The position numbers and the translations under genes are program-made. The notes under the pieces are model-generated. The model was not told where the DNA came from. It ran no database searches and saw nothing but the letters and a program-made list of their open reading frames with translations. From assembly GCA_002067895.1 (NCBI GenBank), contig MVRE01000012.1:124001-188000 (forward strand): a stretch of DNA of 64,000 nt, given 5' to 3'. Position 1 is the first letter of the stretch. Every line of letters starts with the position of its first letter. The DNA is from Methanoregula sp. PtaU1.Bin051 (GTDB lineage Archaea; Halobacteriota; Methanomicrobia; Methanomicrobiales; Methanospirillaceae). This document shows, in pieces, positions 44,104-52,942 of this stretch.

Positions 44104-45569
44104 TGCCTGCAGAGCCGGCAGCAACCATGCCGGTCTTTATCGCTCTTGGAGGGGTCGTTATCTATGGGGCTCTTCGAATCTTCCCTGCGGCATACCGCAC
44201 GAGGGCGGGAACGCTTACGGCACTCTGGCTTGCACTGGCATTTCTCCAGATGCTTTATGCGGTTTTCCAGAATCCGCTCCCCCCCAATACATCCTACCTC
44301 GGGCTTACAACCGGCCTGCTCATCACGGGCATCGGCGCACTTGCCGTATTTGCCTCGCAGGACCTTCTTGATCCCAAAGGGCCAATACATCTCTATCATC
44401 CGCTCGTACTTTTCGCACTCGCGGGGGCGGTGGCAGTGGGTTTTGCGCAGGATCTCTTTACAATCTTTGTCGCCGTCGAGCTCTCTGCAGTCCCGGTATA
44501 TGCCCTCGTCGCTTACCGGTACCAGGAAGACCCGGCAGCCATTCCCGCTGCTATGAAATACCTCATCCTTGGCGTTGCGGGAACCATCACGGCACTTCTG
44601 GGGGTCTCGATCCTGTATCTTGCCGGGCACACGCTTCGGCTGCCGGAACTTCCGGCTGCACTCGCCGGTACGGACCAGACAGTCCTTCTGCTTGCTGCCG
44701 TTCTCATCCTGCTGGGGTATGGCGTGAAGCTTGCCATCGTCCCGCTCCATACCTGGCTGCCTGATGCTTACGCAAGGGCGCCTGTCGGTGTAACGGCCAT
44801 TTTGGTCGGGGCGACGAAAACAGGGGTTCTCGTCGCAATGTTCCTCTCGCTGTCCGCCCTTCCGTTCCGTCTCTCCCTGTCTGCGGATCTCGGCATGCTG
44901 GTTATTTTCTTTGCCATCCTGACGATGACGGCCGGCAACCTCCTTGCCTTAAACCAGCAGGACCTCCGGTATATCCTTGCGTACTCCAGCGTCGCCCAGA
45001 TGGGGTACGTTTTGCTGGGCTTTGGCATGGGAATGCTGTATGACCTTGAACTCGGCTTCACCGCAGGGCTCTATTATGCCATTGCCTACGGGATCATGAA
45101 AGCCGGATCATTCATGGCGGCTGACCTGTTCGGGAGGGCTGCGGGATCTTTCGAGCTTAAGCGTATGCGGGGTATCGGTGCGGGTTACCCGCTTTTAGGC
45201 ATCTCGTTTGCGATCTTCATCCTGGGGTTGAGCGGGGTTCCCTTTACCTGCGGTTTTCTGGGGAAGTTGTTGCTTGAGCAGGCCGGGATGGTGACGTCCA
45301 TGTTAAGCGGGGTTGTCCTTGCCCTTATCCTGGCCCTGAACAGTTTCATCTCGCTGGGTTATTATGTCCCGGCCCTCTCTGCCCTCTCTTTCAGGGGGGC
45401 TGATGATGCGAAAGAGACGGTGCCGGAGAAACACCTGTCTTTGCCTGCGAGCGCCGTATTCACGGTTGTCTTACTTGCAGTCGTGACCGCCTATCTTGGC
45501 CTGTTCCCGGAATCGTTTGGCTGGATAACCCGTGCCGCCCAGCAGCTCTTCCCGTGGGGGGTGGTATGA
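44100..45569 (+). CDS. NuoN/MrpD-like antiporter subunit
   Basis: A 489-residue protein with about 14 membrane helices. Seen: DLFTIFVAVELSAVPVYALVAY, KLAIVPLHTWLPDAYARAPVGVTAILVGATKTG and LRYILAYSSVAQMGYVLLGFG, the channel-forming blocks of the family. It is the third antiporter-like domain of the operon and overlaps the previous gene by 4 bases. Confidence 0.9.
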   Translation: MMPAEPAATMPVFIALGGVVIYGALRIFPAAYRTRAGTLTALWLALAFLQMLYAVFQNPLPPNTSYLGLTTGLLITGIGALAVFASQDLLDPKGPIHLYHPLVLFALAGAVAVGFAQDLFTIFVAVELSAVPVYALVAYRYQEDPAAIPAAMKYLILGVAGTITALLGVSILYLAGHTLRLPELPAALAGTDQTVLLLAAVLILLGYGVKLAIVPLHTWLPDAYARAPVGVTAILVGATKTGVLVAMFLSLSALPFRLSLSADLGMLVIFFAILTMTAGNLLALNQQDLRYILAYSSVAQMGYVLLGFGMGMLYDLELGFTAGLYYAIAYGIMKAGSFMAADLFGRAAGSFELKRMRGIGAGYPLLGISFAIFILGLSGVPFTCGFLGKLLLEQAGMVTSMLSGVVLALILALNSFISLGYYVPALSALSFRGADDAKETVPEKHLSLPASAVFTVVLLAVVTAYLGLFPESFGWITRAAQQLFPWGVV

Positions 45570-45899
45570 ATGACCCTCTGGAGTCTTGTACTATCACCCA
45601 TAAGTATCGCGTTTCTGGCTCTCTGTATCGGGTATCTTATCTATGCATGGTCGAAAACAGTTGCCCCCCCCTTTGTACCGTCCCACGGCAAGGTGATGCC
45701 GTATGTCGGTGGTGAGGTAGCAGAGGCCCAGGTATTCCAGCCCGGTTATGCATTCTTTTACGTTGCACTATTTTTCACCGTGGTACATGTCGCCGCGCTG
45801 GTGATTGCGCTGGCGCCGCCGGATGCACCGCTGTGGGGGACTGCAGGATACCTAGCCATCATAGCGGCAGCAGTCGTCATCCTGAGGTGGGAGCATTGA
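45570..45899 (+). CDS. NuoA/MbhI-like membrane subunit
   Basis: A 109-residue protein with three helices. PYVGGEVAEAQVFQPGYAFFYVALFFTVVHVAALVI resembles the NuoA/MbhI class that links the antiporter arm to the hydrogenase arm. It starts on the base after the previous stop. The first of its two adjacent ATGs is in another frame. Confidence 0.7.
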   Translation: MTLWSLVLSPISIAFLALCIGYLIYAWSKTVAPPFVPSHGKVMPYVGGEVAEAQVFQPGYAFFYVALFFTVVHVAALVIALAPPDAPLWGTAGYLAIIAAAVVILRWEH

Positions 45900-45957
45900 A
45901 CCGCAGTATTGTCTGCATCAGTGGTATTATATCAGGGAAACGGGGTGATCAGATACC

Positions 45958-46488
45958 ATGAGTGGCATGTCCGGTTCACTGAGCGGGAATCTTGTGCGCT
46001 GGGCACGGATCAAGTCACCCTGGATAACGATCTTCAACAGCGGAGCCTGCAATGCCTGCGATATCGAGATCATCGCCTGCCTGATGCCGCGGTTCGACGT
46101 CGAACGGTTCGGGATCCTCGCCAAGGGGTCGCCGCGGCATGCTGATATCCTGATCGTGACCGGGAGAGTCACCCGCAAACAGGCATCGCGGCTCCGCAGG
46201 GTCTGGGAGCAGATACCGGAGCCGAAGTACGTAATTGCCGTGGGAGCGTGCGGTGCGGGGGGTGGCGTCTTTGAGGGCCTTTACCACGTCCTTGACGGGC
46301 CCGAATGTGTGATCCCCGTTGACATCTACCTTGCAGGCTGTCCTCCCCGGCCGGACGAGATCATCAACGCTGTCGTGGCGTGCCTCGGCCTGATGGAGCA
46401 GGATGCGGCTCATGGCGGGAAGGAGTGGCGGCAGAAACAACCTGCCGGGAAAGCAGGACATGCGAGCACCGGAGAAGGAGCCGTCTGA
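45958..46488 (+). CDS. mbhJ: Mbh-type hydrogenase small subunit (NuoB-like)
   Basis: A 176-residue proximal-cluster subunit: Cys31 and Cys34 (SGACNACDIEI), Cys98 (VGACGAGGG) and Cys128 (AGCPPRPDE). The C-terminal 25 residues (from about GGKEWRQ) are extra compared with echC. Its TGA overlaps the next ATG by one base. Confidence 0.93.
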   Translation: MSGMSGSLSGNLVRWARIKSPWITIFNSGACNACDIEIIACLMPRFDVERFGILAKGSPRHADILIVTGRVTRKQASRLRRVWEQIPEPKYVIAVGACGAGGGVFEGLYHVLDGPECVIPVDIYLAGCPPRPDEIINAVVACLGLMEQDAAHGGKEWRQKQPAGKAGHASTGEGAV

Positions 46489-46967
46489 TGAACAAAAAGC
46501 TGACATTGGAAGAAGTAACCGGAAAACTCGGCCGGTTCGGGACTGTTGAACAGGCCAGATTCAACCGGATCAGGGTATCCATGGAACCTGATACCATAAG
46601 GGACGCTATAATTGCGGCTCAGGGAGATCTGGCCTGTGAACGTCTCCTCGCCATCAGTACTGCGGATAACACCGAGACGCTCGAACTTATATATCACCTG
46701 ATTGGCCCCCACCGTACTGTTATCTCGCTCGCTACCCGGCTTCCCAGCCATTTGCCAAAGATACGGACGATCTCCGACATTCTCCCCCCTGCAGGGATCT
46801 ACGAGAGGCAGATCCATGACCTCTTCGGTATCACCTTCGACGGGCATCCCGGCCTCAACCGCCTCATGCTGAATGAGGACTGGCCGGAGGGCGAGTATCC
46901 CCTGCGAAAGGACTGGAAACCCGAGCCGGGCCGGTTCTACGGCGGCATCCGGGAGGACAGGAGCTGA
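46488..46967 (+). CDS. mbhK: Mbh-type hydrogenase NuoC-like subunit
   Basis: A 159-residue 30-kDa-type subunit. Seen: GIYERQIHDLFGITFDGHPGLNRLML and EYPLRKDW, the signature of the NuoC family. ATG 46488 is chosen; the longer frame from 46380 lies within mbhJ. Confidence 0.92.
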   Translation: MNKKLTLEEVTGKLGRFGTVEQARFNRIRVSMEPDTIRDAIIAAQGDLACERLLAISTADNTETLELIYHLIGPHRTVISLATRLPSHLPKIRTISDILPPAGIYERQIHDLFGITFDGHPGLNRLMLNEDWPEGEYPLRKDWKPEPGRFYGGIREDRS

Positions 46968-46969
46968 TC

Positions 46970-48154
46970 ATGGCGCATGTCGTAATCCCGGTCGGCCCGC
47001 AGCACCCGGCCCTTAAAGAACCGGTCAACTTCCGGGTCGTGGCTGATGGCGAAAAGATCGTACGGCTCGAGATAGACCTCTCCTACAACCACCGCGGGAT
47101 CGAGAAGGCAGCGGAGTCCCGCGACTTCATCCGGGTCCTGCCTCTTCTCGAGCGTGTCTGCGGGATCTGTTCGCATTCTCATGCGACATGCTTTGCCAAG
47201 GGAATCGAGGAACTGATGCAGCTTGAGATCCCGCAACGGGCCCAGTACATCCGGACCATTGTTGCCGAACTGGAGCGGATGCACTCCCATCTCCTCTGGC
47301 TGGGGGTGGCCGCTCATGAGATCGGCTTCAACACGCTTTTTATGTGGACATGGCGCGACCGTGAGACCGTGCAGGACATCCTCGAGGAGATCAGCGGGAA
47401 CCGTGTAAATTACAACATGAACGAGATCGGGGGTGTCCGTTGTGATATCAGCCCCGAACAGGCCGGATCAATCCTGAAGCGGCTTCCGCTACTCGAAGAG
47501 AGAATCGGGGAATATGTGAAGATGGCAAAAAGCCAGAGAACCATGCTGATGCGGTTCTGCGGTGTCGGGAAACTCTCAAGGGCCGAGATCCTGAGATACG
47601 GGGCGGTCGGGCCGACGGCACGGGCTAGTGGCGTGGATTATGACGCCCGGAGAGACGATCCGTATCTCATTTATAATACGATTCCATGGAATGTTGTCAC
47701 TGACGAAGACGGCGATGTCTTCGGGCGGACGAAAGTCAGGATCGGGGAACTGAGAGAGAGCCTGGGCATGGTCAGGTACTGTCTTGAGAACCTGCCTGGC
47801 GGACCGATCCGGGTTCAGGCGCCCAAAACGGCTCCTTCGGGAGGCGAGATCCTCTCACGATATGAAGCGCCAAGAGGGGAGCTTGTACATTTTATACGGA
47901 CAAACGGCACCGATAAGGTCGAACGGCTGGATATCCGTACACCTACACTTGCGAACTGGACATCAGTTGCTGCAGCTCTTGTGGACCAGAACCTTGCCGA
48001 TATTCCGGTAATAGTGGCTGCAATTGACCCGTGCCTGTCCTGCACATCGAGGCTTGTTGTAGCGGACAGAAAGAGCGGAAAGACAGGTAATATCTCTTGG
48101 AACGAACTTCGGAATGGCGTCTGCAGGATCCGGCCGGGGAGCAACCGCATATGA
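46970..48154 (+). CDS. mbhL: Mbh-type hydrogenase large subunit ([NiFe] catalytic)
   Basis: A 394-residue large subunit with nickel ligands Cys64 and Cys67 (RVCGICSHSH) and Cys355 and Cys358 (DPCLSCTSR). All four are present, so this is a hydrogenase, not the Mbx/Mbs type. A 33-residue extension follows CTSR and should be cleaved during maturation; the last gene of the operon encodes the matching protease. Confidence 0.94.
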   Translation: MAHVVIPVGPQHPALKEPVNFRVVADGEKIVRLEIDLSYNHRGIEKAAESRDFIRVLPLLERVCGICSHSHATCFAKGIEELMQLEIPQRAQYIRTIVAELERMHSHLLWLGVAAHEIGFNTLFMWTWRDRETVQDILEEISGNRVNYNMNEIGGVRCDISPEQAGSILKRLPLLEERIGEYVKMAKSQRTMLMRFCGVGKLSRAEILRYGAVGPTARASGVDYDARRDDPYLIYNTIPWNVVTDEDGDVFGRTKVRIGELRESLGMVRYCLENLPGGPIRVQAPKTAPSGGEILSRYEAPRGELVHFIRTNGTDKVERLDIRTPTLANWTSVAAALVDQNLADIPVIVAAIDPCLSCTSRLVVADRKSGKTGNISWNELRNGVCRIRPGSNRI

Positions 48155-49125
48155 CCGATCCGCTGTTCCCGCTCCTGTATATCCTTGTCTTTCCCGGATT
48201 CCTCTTCCTTCTTGCCTATGCACTGATCCTGGAATACATCGACCGCTGGATCACGGCACGAATGCAGAACCGGGTCGGCCCTCCATGGTTCCAGCCGTTT
48301 GCTGATCTCATCAAGATGCTCTCAAAAGAGGTAATTGATCCGGCCGGTATCGACAGGCGGCTGTTCGATGCTGCACCTCTGGTTGCTCTTGCCGCCGTCA
48401 TGACAGCATTTATCTACGTGCCGGTTATCGGGAGCAGCCCGTTTGCGTTCGAGGGAGACATCGTTCTCGTGCTCTATCTCCTCTCGATTCCGACCATAAT
48501 TCTGTTCCTTTTGGGCTGGCTGAGCCGGAACGTCTATGCAGCTATGGGAGGGATCCGTACCGTCACCCAGCTCTTCATCTACGAAGTCCCGTTCTTCCTT
48601 GCTCTCCTGACACCTGCGCTGATGGCGGGTTCCTGGTCCATCTCGTCTATCGTTGCATGGCAACAGCAGCACCTATGGTGCGCGATTCTCCAGCCAATAG
48701 GTTTTATTGTCGCCCTGATCGGGCTTCAGGCGAAGCTTGAGAGGCCGCCGTTTGACATACCGGAGGCTGAGACCGAGATAGTTGCCGGGCCATGGACCGA
48801 GCTTACCGGGCGAAGGTTAGCAATCATGCATCTCGCTGTCGATGTATCGCTGGTCGTGGGAAGCGGTCTTGTAGCGGCCATGTTCCTTGGAGGCCCTGCG
48901 TTTCCGTGGTCAGTGGAACCCGGGTGGCTTGCCGGCTTATCTGGTCTCATCGTATTTCTCGTAAAGACCTTTTGTGTTCTCTTTCTGTTGTCCGCCATCA
49001 AGGTCGCGACAGGCCGGATCCGGATCGACCAGCTCAATGACATTGGATGGAAATATATCGCAACCGCCGCTCTGGTCCAGGTCGCACTAGTGCTTGCAAT
49101 CCAGTCTGCACGGGTGATCCCGTGA
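48151..49125 (+). CDS. mbhM: Mbh-type hydrogenase NuoH-like membrane subunit
   Basis: A 324-residue membrane subunit. Seen: YIDRWITARMQNRVGPPWFQPFADLIKMLSKE and KLERPPFDIPEAETEIVAGPWTELTGRRLAI, the contact loop to the catalytic arm. ATG 48151 overlaps the mbhL stop by 4 bases; upstream codons in this frame belong to mbhL. Confidence 0.93.
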   Translation: MTDPLFPLLYILVFPGFLFLLAYALILEYIDRWITARMQNRVGPPWFQPFADLIKMLSKEVIDPAGIDRRLFDAAPLVALAAVMTAFIYVPVIGSSPFAFEGDIVLVLYLLSIPTIILFLLGWLSRNVYAAMGGIRTVTQLFIYEVPFFLALLTPALMAGSWSISSIVAWQQQHLWCAILQPIGFIVALIGLQAKLERPPFDIPEAETEIVAGPWTELTGRRLAIMHLAVDVSLVVGSGLVAAMFLGGPAFPWSVEPGWLAGLSGLIVFLVKTFCVLFLLSAIKVATGRIRIDQLNDIGWKYIATAALVQVALVLAIQSARVIP

Positions 49126-49481
49126 GCGTTATTTCCGAGATGATCCGGAACCTTCTGACCCGGCCGGTCACAATCCTTTACCCGAAGGAGAAAGTAACCA
49201 TACCCCCGGGATTCCGCGGGAGGATTGTTGTATCTGACGAAAAATGCATCGGGTGCGGGAAGTGCGCAGTGGTCTGCCCCGCCCGGTGCATAGCGATGGT
49301 CGACAATCAGAAAGAAGTGTCATTTAAGGGAAAGCAGCTTGTACGCAGAAAGAAGCCGAAGGTGAAGCTGTTCAAGTGTATCAGGTGCGGGCTCTGCGAG
49401 AGGTATTGTCCTGCCGATGCCATCCATGTTTCCAGTGAACCTGCCCTTTGCGGAACGGACAAGGATGCTGTTTCTGCATGA
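49122..49481 (+). CDS. mbhN: Mbh-type hydrogenase 2x[4Fe-4S] subunit
   Basis: A 119-residue NuoI-like ferredoxin subunit with CIGCGKCAVVCP and CIRCGLCERYCP motifs. It receives electrons from ferredoxin. The GTG start at 49122 overlaps the mbhM stop; the end overlaps the protease gene by 4 bases. Confidence 0.93.
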   Translation: MSVISEMIRNLLTRPVTILYPKEKVTIPPGFRGRIVVSDEKCIGCGKCAVVCPARCIAMVDNQKEVSFKGKQLVRRKKPKVKLFKCIRCGLCERYCPADAIHVSSEPALCGTDKDAVSA

Positions 49482-50011
49482 CATTACCGGAAAACCGTGA
49501 CATCGCTGATCGCTTAAACAACAGACTCTCGGGAGCCACCCGTATTGCTGTTGTCGGGGTCGGGGACGAGACATCACCAACTGACTGCCTTGGCATGCTT
49601 GCTGCACGGGATATCGAAATAAAAAAAATCCCTGGTATCAAGGTCTTTTTCGGAGGTACAGTTCCCGAGAGCACCACAGCCCCGATCCGACAGTATCATC
49701 CGCACCATATCCTGATACTCGATGCCGCCGAGATGAATGCACGGCCCGGCACGCTGGATATCATCGGACCCGGTGAGATCAGTGCCGGTCTTCTCTCGAC
49801 TCACGCCATCCCGCTCACCGTTTTAATGGAGTACCTTGAAAAGGATACGGGGGCTGTTGTGACGCTTCTGGGTATTCAGCCGATTACTGACAGCGATGAG
49901 GCAGATGCATCAAGAGAATGGGAATATTTCCGGGAATCTGTGGCGGGCCTCATTGCAGTACTTTCCGGAAGAATGAGGAAGGGAGATAGCAATGTACCGT
50001 CACATGAATGA
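49478..50011 (+). CDS. hycI: Hydrogenase maturation protease (HycI family)
   Basis: A 177-residue nickel-dependent endopeptidase that trims the large-subunit C-terminus. Metal-site regions: VGVGDETSPTDCLGMLA (replacing the usual GDDGxG), LILDAAEMNARPG and STHAIPL. ATG 49478 overlaps the mbhN stop. It is the last gene of the operon and its 3' end overlaps the convergent polymerase gene by 12 bases. Confidence 0.9.
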   Translation: MTLPENRDIADRLNNRLSGATRIAVVGVGDETSPTDCLGMLAARDIEIKKIPGIKVFFGGTVPESTTAPIRQYHPHHILILDAAEMNARPGTLDIIGPGEISAGLLSTHAIPLTVLMEYLEKDTGAVVTLLGIQPITDSDEADASREWEYFRESVAGLIAVLSGRMRKGDSNVPSHE

Positions 50012-51397
50012 TACAGTCTCGGGCTGCAGGGTCTGTAAATCTACCGTTACCGCAAGCGCGGGTGTCGGGTGCACGTTCATCTGTTTCTGGAAGGAGGTCT
50101 GCGATTGCCATGTGCCGGCATTGATGCCAAGGACCCCCCGGTACATGGTGATGCCCCGGATGTGTACATGACCGGTATGGAGGATTTCCGGGACGGGGTC
50201 GATGATCATCCTGTCCTGCTTTCCTGCCGCTATCGGGGTTTTCCTCCCGTACGCCGGTGCGAGGTGCCTGCGCGTTAACATCTCCTCCATCATCTGCCCG
50301 CTCTTTTCGTAACTGGCACCTGGGATAAGCCCGATCATGTCATCAATTGATCGCCCATGATACATCAGCACCCGTACGCCCTGCAGGTTGACGAGTGCGG
50401 GGTTCTCAACAAGCGTGCAGTTTTTCGGGAACTTATCGGAAAACGGTTTGGGAATTACCGGCTGTGGCTCTGCGCCCCGGACCACATCGTGATTGCCCGG
50501 AGAGATGATGATCCGCATCCTTGAAGGGAGATCTGAGAGCATCTCTCCCAGCCGGTCGTACTGCTCATGGATATTCCTGATGGTTAATTCCTGCTCCTGT
50601 CCCGGATAAATCCCCACACCGTCCACAAGGTCGCCGGCGATCAGCAGGTAGTGTGCAGGTTCGTCTTGCAGCCAGTCGGCAAACCGGTTCCACTGTTCTT
50701 CGAGGAATGTATTGCTCCCGACATGAATATCTGAGATCAGGACTGCTTTCCCGGGGCTGTCGCTTTTGTATGGCGTATTATCAATCCTGATATCCGGCCG
50801 GAACATCTGTTCGGCAAAGAAGAGCTTACCGTCATGGGAGAGTTTTCCCTTGACCCCGATTACTTCATCATGCACGAGTCGTTCTGCATCTGAAAAGATC
50901 GGCTTATCCTTCCTGAAGAGGACAGCAATGGCTCCTGTGGGATCCTCCAGCTCGGCAATCCGGTGGCCGTTTGCGGTACTCTTGACTTCGGCGACCATGC
51001 CGATTATCGTGCACTCTTCCTGACGGTACCGGTTGGACCGGAGCAACCCTTCGATCGGCATGCCGCTGGTCCGCGACCGGATCATGCCTCCAAGCCGCTG
51101 GTACCGGTCCCGGAAATAGTGGAGATAATCGGAAGTGCCGTTCACGCTTCCCGATGTCCCTGCAGCCCCGCTCACGATCTCGAAGGAAGGGTCCGTCAGG
51201 AACCGGACCCCGTCGCGCCTGCTGGTCAGGCCGGGGATGTGCCGGCTCGTAACGACAAGGGTATCGGGAGGAACCTGTGCGATGATGCGCTCGATCAGAT
51301 CCGGGTTGTCCTGTTCCTGGAGATACCGTACGACATCCGGGTGGACCTGGAGCCGGGTAGAAAGGAACCGGAGCGCAATCTGCTGCGCATCAAGCAT
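50000..51397 (-). CDS. polB: DNA polymerase D (II) small subunit DP1
   Basis: A 465-residue calcineurin-like phosphoesterase-type exonuclease subunit of family D DNA polymerase. An OB-like domain (about 125-205) precedes the metal motifs VLISDIHVGSNTF, IAGDLVDG, SPGNHD, MYHGRSIDD and LHTGHVH, all apparently intact, so 3'-5' exonuclease activity is expected. The large subunit is not in the window. It is divergent from the signal-peptidase gene. Confidence 0.94.
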   Translation of the reverse strand: MLDAQQIALRFLSTRLQVHPDVVRYLQEQDNPDLIERIIAQVPPDTLVVTSRHIPGLTSRRDGVRFLTDPSFEIVSGAAGTSGSVNGTSDYLHYFRDRYQRLGGMIRSRTSGMPIEGLLRSNRYRQEECTIIGMVAEVKSTANGHRIAELEDPTGAIAVLFRKDKPIFSDAERLVHDEVIGVKGKLSHDGKLFFAEQMFRPDIRIDNTPYKSDSPGKAVLISDIHVGSNTFLEEQWNRFADWLQDEPAHYLLIAGDLVDGVGIYPGQEQELTIRNIHEQYDRLGEMLSDLPSRMRIIISPGNHDVVRGAEPQPVIPKPFSDKFPKNCTLVENPALVNLQGVRVLMYHGRSIDDMIGLIPGASYEKSGQMMEEMLTRRHLAPAYGRKTPIAAGKQDRMIIDPVPEILHTGHVHIRGITMYRGVLGINAGTWQSQTSFQKQMNVHPTPALAVTVDLQTLQPETVSFM

Positions 51398-51471
51398 GAT
51401 CAGTAATATGCAGTAAGGACGGATATAGCATCGCGTTCTTCCACTAACTCATCTGCACGCCCATGGTGCGG

Positions 51472-51481
51472 TATATTAACC
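51472..51481 (+). promoter_or_regulatory. TATA box for the signal peptidase gene
   Basis: TATATTAACC about 26-35 bases before ATG 51507; AGGAGA precedes the ATG. Confidence 0.45.
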
Positions 51482-51506
51482 GTTACATCCAACAAGAAGC
51501 AGGAGA

Positions 51507-52463
51507 ATGGATAACAAGATAGAATCGTCAGGCATCAGGGATCTAATTAAACGATTCCGGACGAGTGAACACTGGGCTGCATCGCTGGCAAGGGACATAC
51601 TCTGGGTCATTGCAGTTGTCGGCGGAATTGCACTTGCCCTTTACCTGATCTGCGGATCATGGCCTGCCGTTGTGACGATCGAGTCAGAAAGCATGGTGCC
51701 CCATATGAACGTGGGAGACCTTGTCGTTGTTGTTGAAAAGGACCGGTTCGGTAATCTCCAGACATGGGATGAAGGAAAAAAATCCGGGTATAAGAAATTC
51801 GGCGATTACGGGGATGTGATCATCTACCGCCCTAACGGGGTCACCGATCTGTGGGCCACAATTGGCATCCTGCCTCTCTCAAAACAGCATCCGATCATCC
51901 ACAGGGCCATTACATATGTCGGGGAGGGGCAGCCGGAACCCCTGTATCTCAATCCCTATCGCGGCAAGGTCACACCGGCAGATTATATGCCCCTTAAAAA
52001 CAGTAATTTCACTACCGGGGGTTATACGGTCCTGTACACAGGAAATTCCCCTCCTTCTGCTAATGTAACATCAGGTACCAGCGATCTGCTCCTGCGTATT
52101 TCTTCCAGTCAGTATCTGATACCAACCGGCTACCTCGTTTCCGGCTCAGGATACGTGCTTCCGATCTCCCAGGCCCCCCCTCACGAAGGGTATATCACGA
52201 AGGGCGATAACAACATCGCGAGCGACCAGAGCTTTCTGTCAGTACCGGATGCCGGGACCATAGAACCGGTCAGGAAGGAATGGGTCGTTGGAAAAGCATT
52301 GTTTACCATCCCGCTTATCGGCCTTCTGCCGCTCCATATCATGGAAGTTGTCATCATCATGGTTGCCGCGATGCTCCTGTACGAATGGTACCTGCGATGG
52401 CGCGAGGCTGTGGAAAATGATGGAAAGAAGGCGCAGAAATCCAGAAAGAAAATAAAAAAATAA
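51507..52463 (+). CDS. Signal peptidase I (archaeal/ER type)
   Basis: A 318-residue membrane protease that removes signal peptides. One N-terminal helix (about 30-50) is followed by IESESMVPHMNVGDLV with the nucleophile Ser62, then HPIIHRAI with His132 replacing the bacterial Lys, and TKGDNNIASD with the third catalytic residue. A second helix is near 270-290. About 100 residues between the His and Asp motifs (including the poorly conserved 145-210) form an insert. The tail is Lys-rich. Confidence 0.92.
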   Translation: MDNKIESSGIRDLIKRFRTSEHWAASLARDILWVIAVVGGIALALYLICGSWPAVVTIESESMVPHMNVGDLVVVVEKDRFGNLQTWDEGKKSGYKKFGDYGDVIIYRPNGVTDLWATIGILPLSKQHPIIHRAITYVGEGQPEPLYLNPYRGKVTPADYMPLKNSNFTTGGYTVLYTGNSPPSANVTSGTSDLLLRISSSQYLIPTGYLVSGSGYVLPISQAPPHEGYITKGDNNIASDQSFLSVPDAGTIEPVRKEWVVGKALFTIPLIGLLPLHIMEVVIIMVAAMLLYEWYLRWREAVENDGKKAQKSRKKIKK

Positions 52464-52592
52464 CATCGTGAAACGAGGTGTATTACCTGTCAATGCTGTA
52501 TGTCGGAATGGATATAATCCCGATGGGCAGGCGGCCTTGTATGTGTTTATAGAACCCCCCGAGCGCTGAAAAGGGAATCCGTCAGGAAAAGC

Positions 52593-52898
52593 TCAGAGCA
52601 GTTCCAGCGCCTGTTTTCCGGTCATACCATTCCGGATGCCCCGACCCATTGCGGAACGGTTTGCCTCCTTGACAATACCAGTTAACAGGTCATCGATATT
52701 GGTGATCGACGGCCCGATCGATGGGCGCACTCTGGCAGCCGGATAACTGAAGGAGTCAAGTGCCGTCACATCGAAAGCCCCGCACCCGACCATACCCACA
52801 TCGGTTTTAACCGCAACGAGGTTTGCCGGTCCAAGCGGGATCACAAAACCATCCGCTTCTTTTTTTGTAAGATGGACTTTCTTTGTCTCCATTGCCAT
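52593..52898 (-). CDS. DUF1805 protein
   Basis: A 101-residue protein of the DUF1805 (YunC-like) family: PLGPANLVAVKTDVGMVGCGAFDV, then YPAARVRPSIGPSITNIDDLL. No catalytic role is known. It is divergent from cofH, 44 bases apart, suggesting shared regulation. Confidence 0.8.
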   Translation of the reverse strand: MAMETKKVHLTKKEADGFVIPLGPANLVAVKTDVGMVGCGAFDVTALDSFSYPAARVRPSIGPSITNIDDLLTGIVKEANRSAMGRGIRNGMTGKQALELL

Positions 52899-52942
52899 AG
52901 GATCCTCTCACAGAGATTGTACCGTGGTAAGATAAGAATCAT

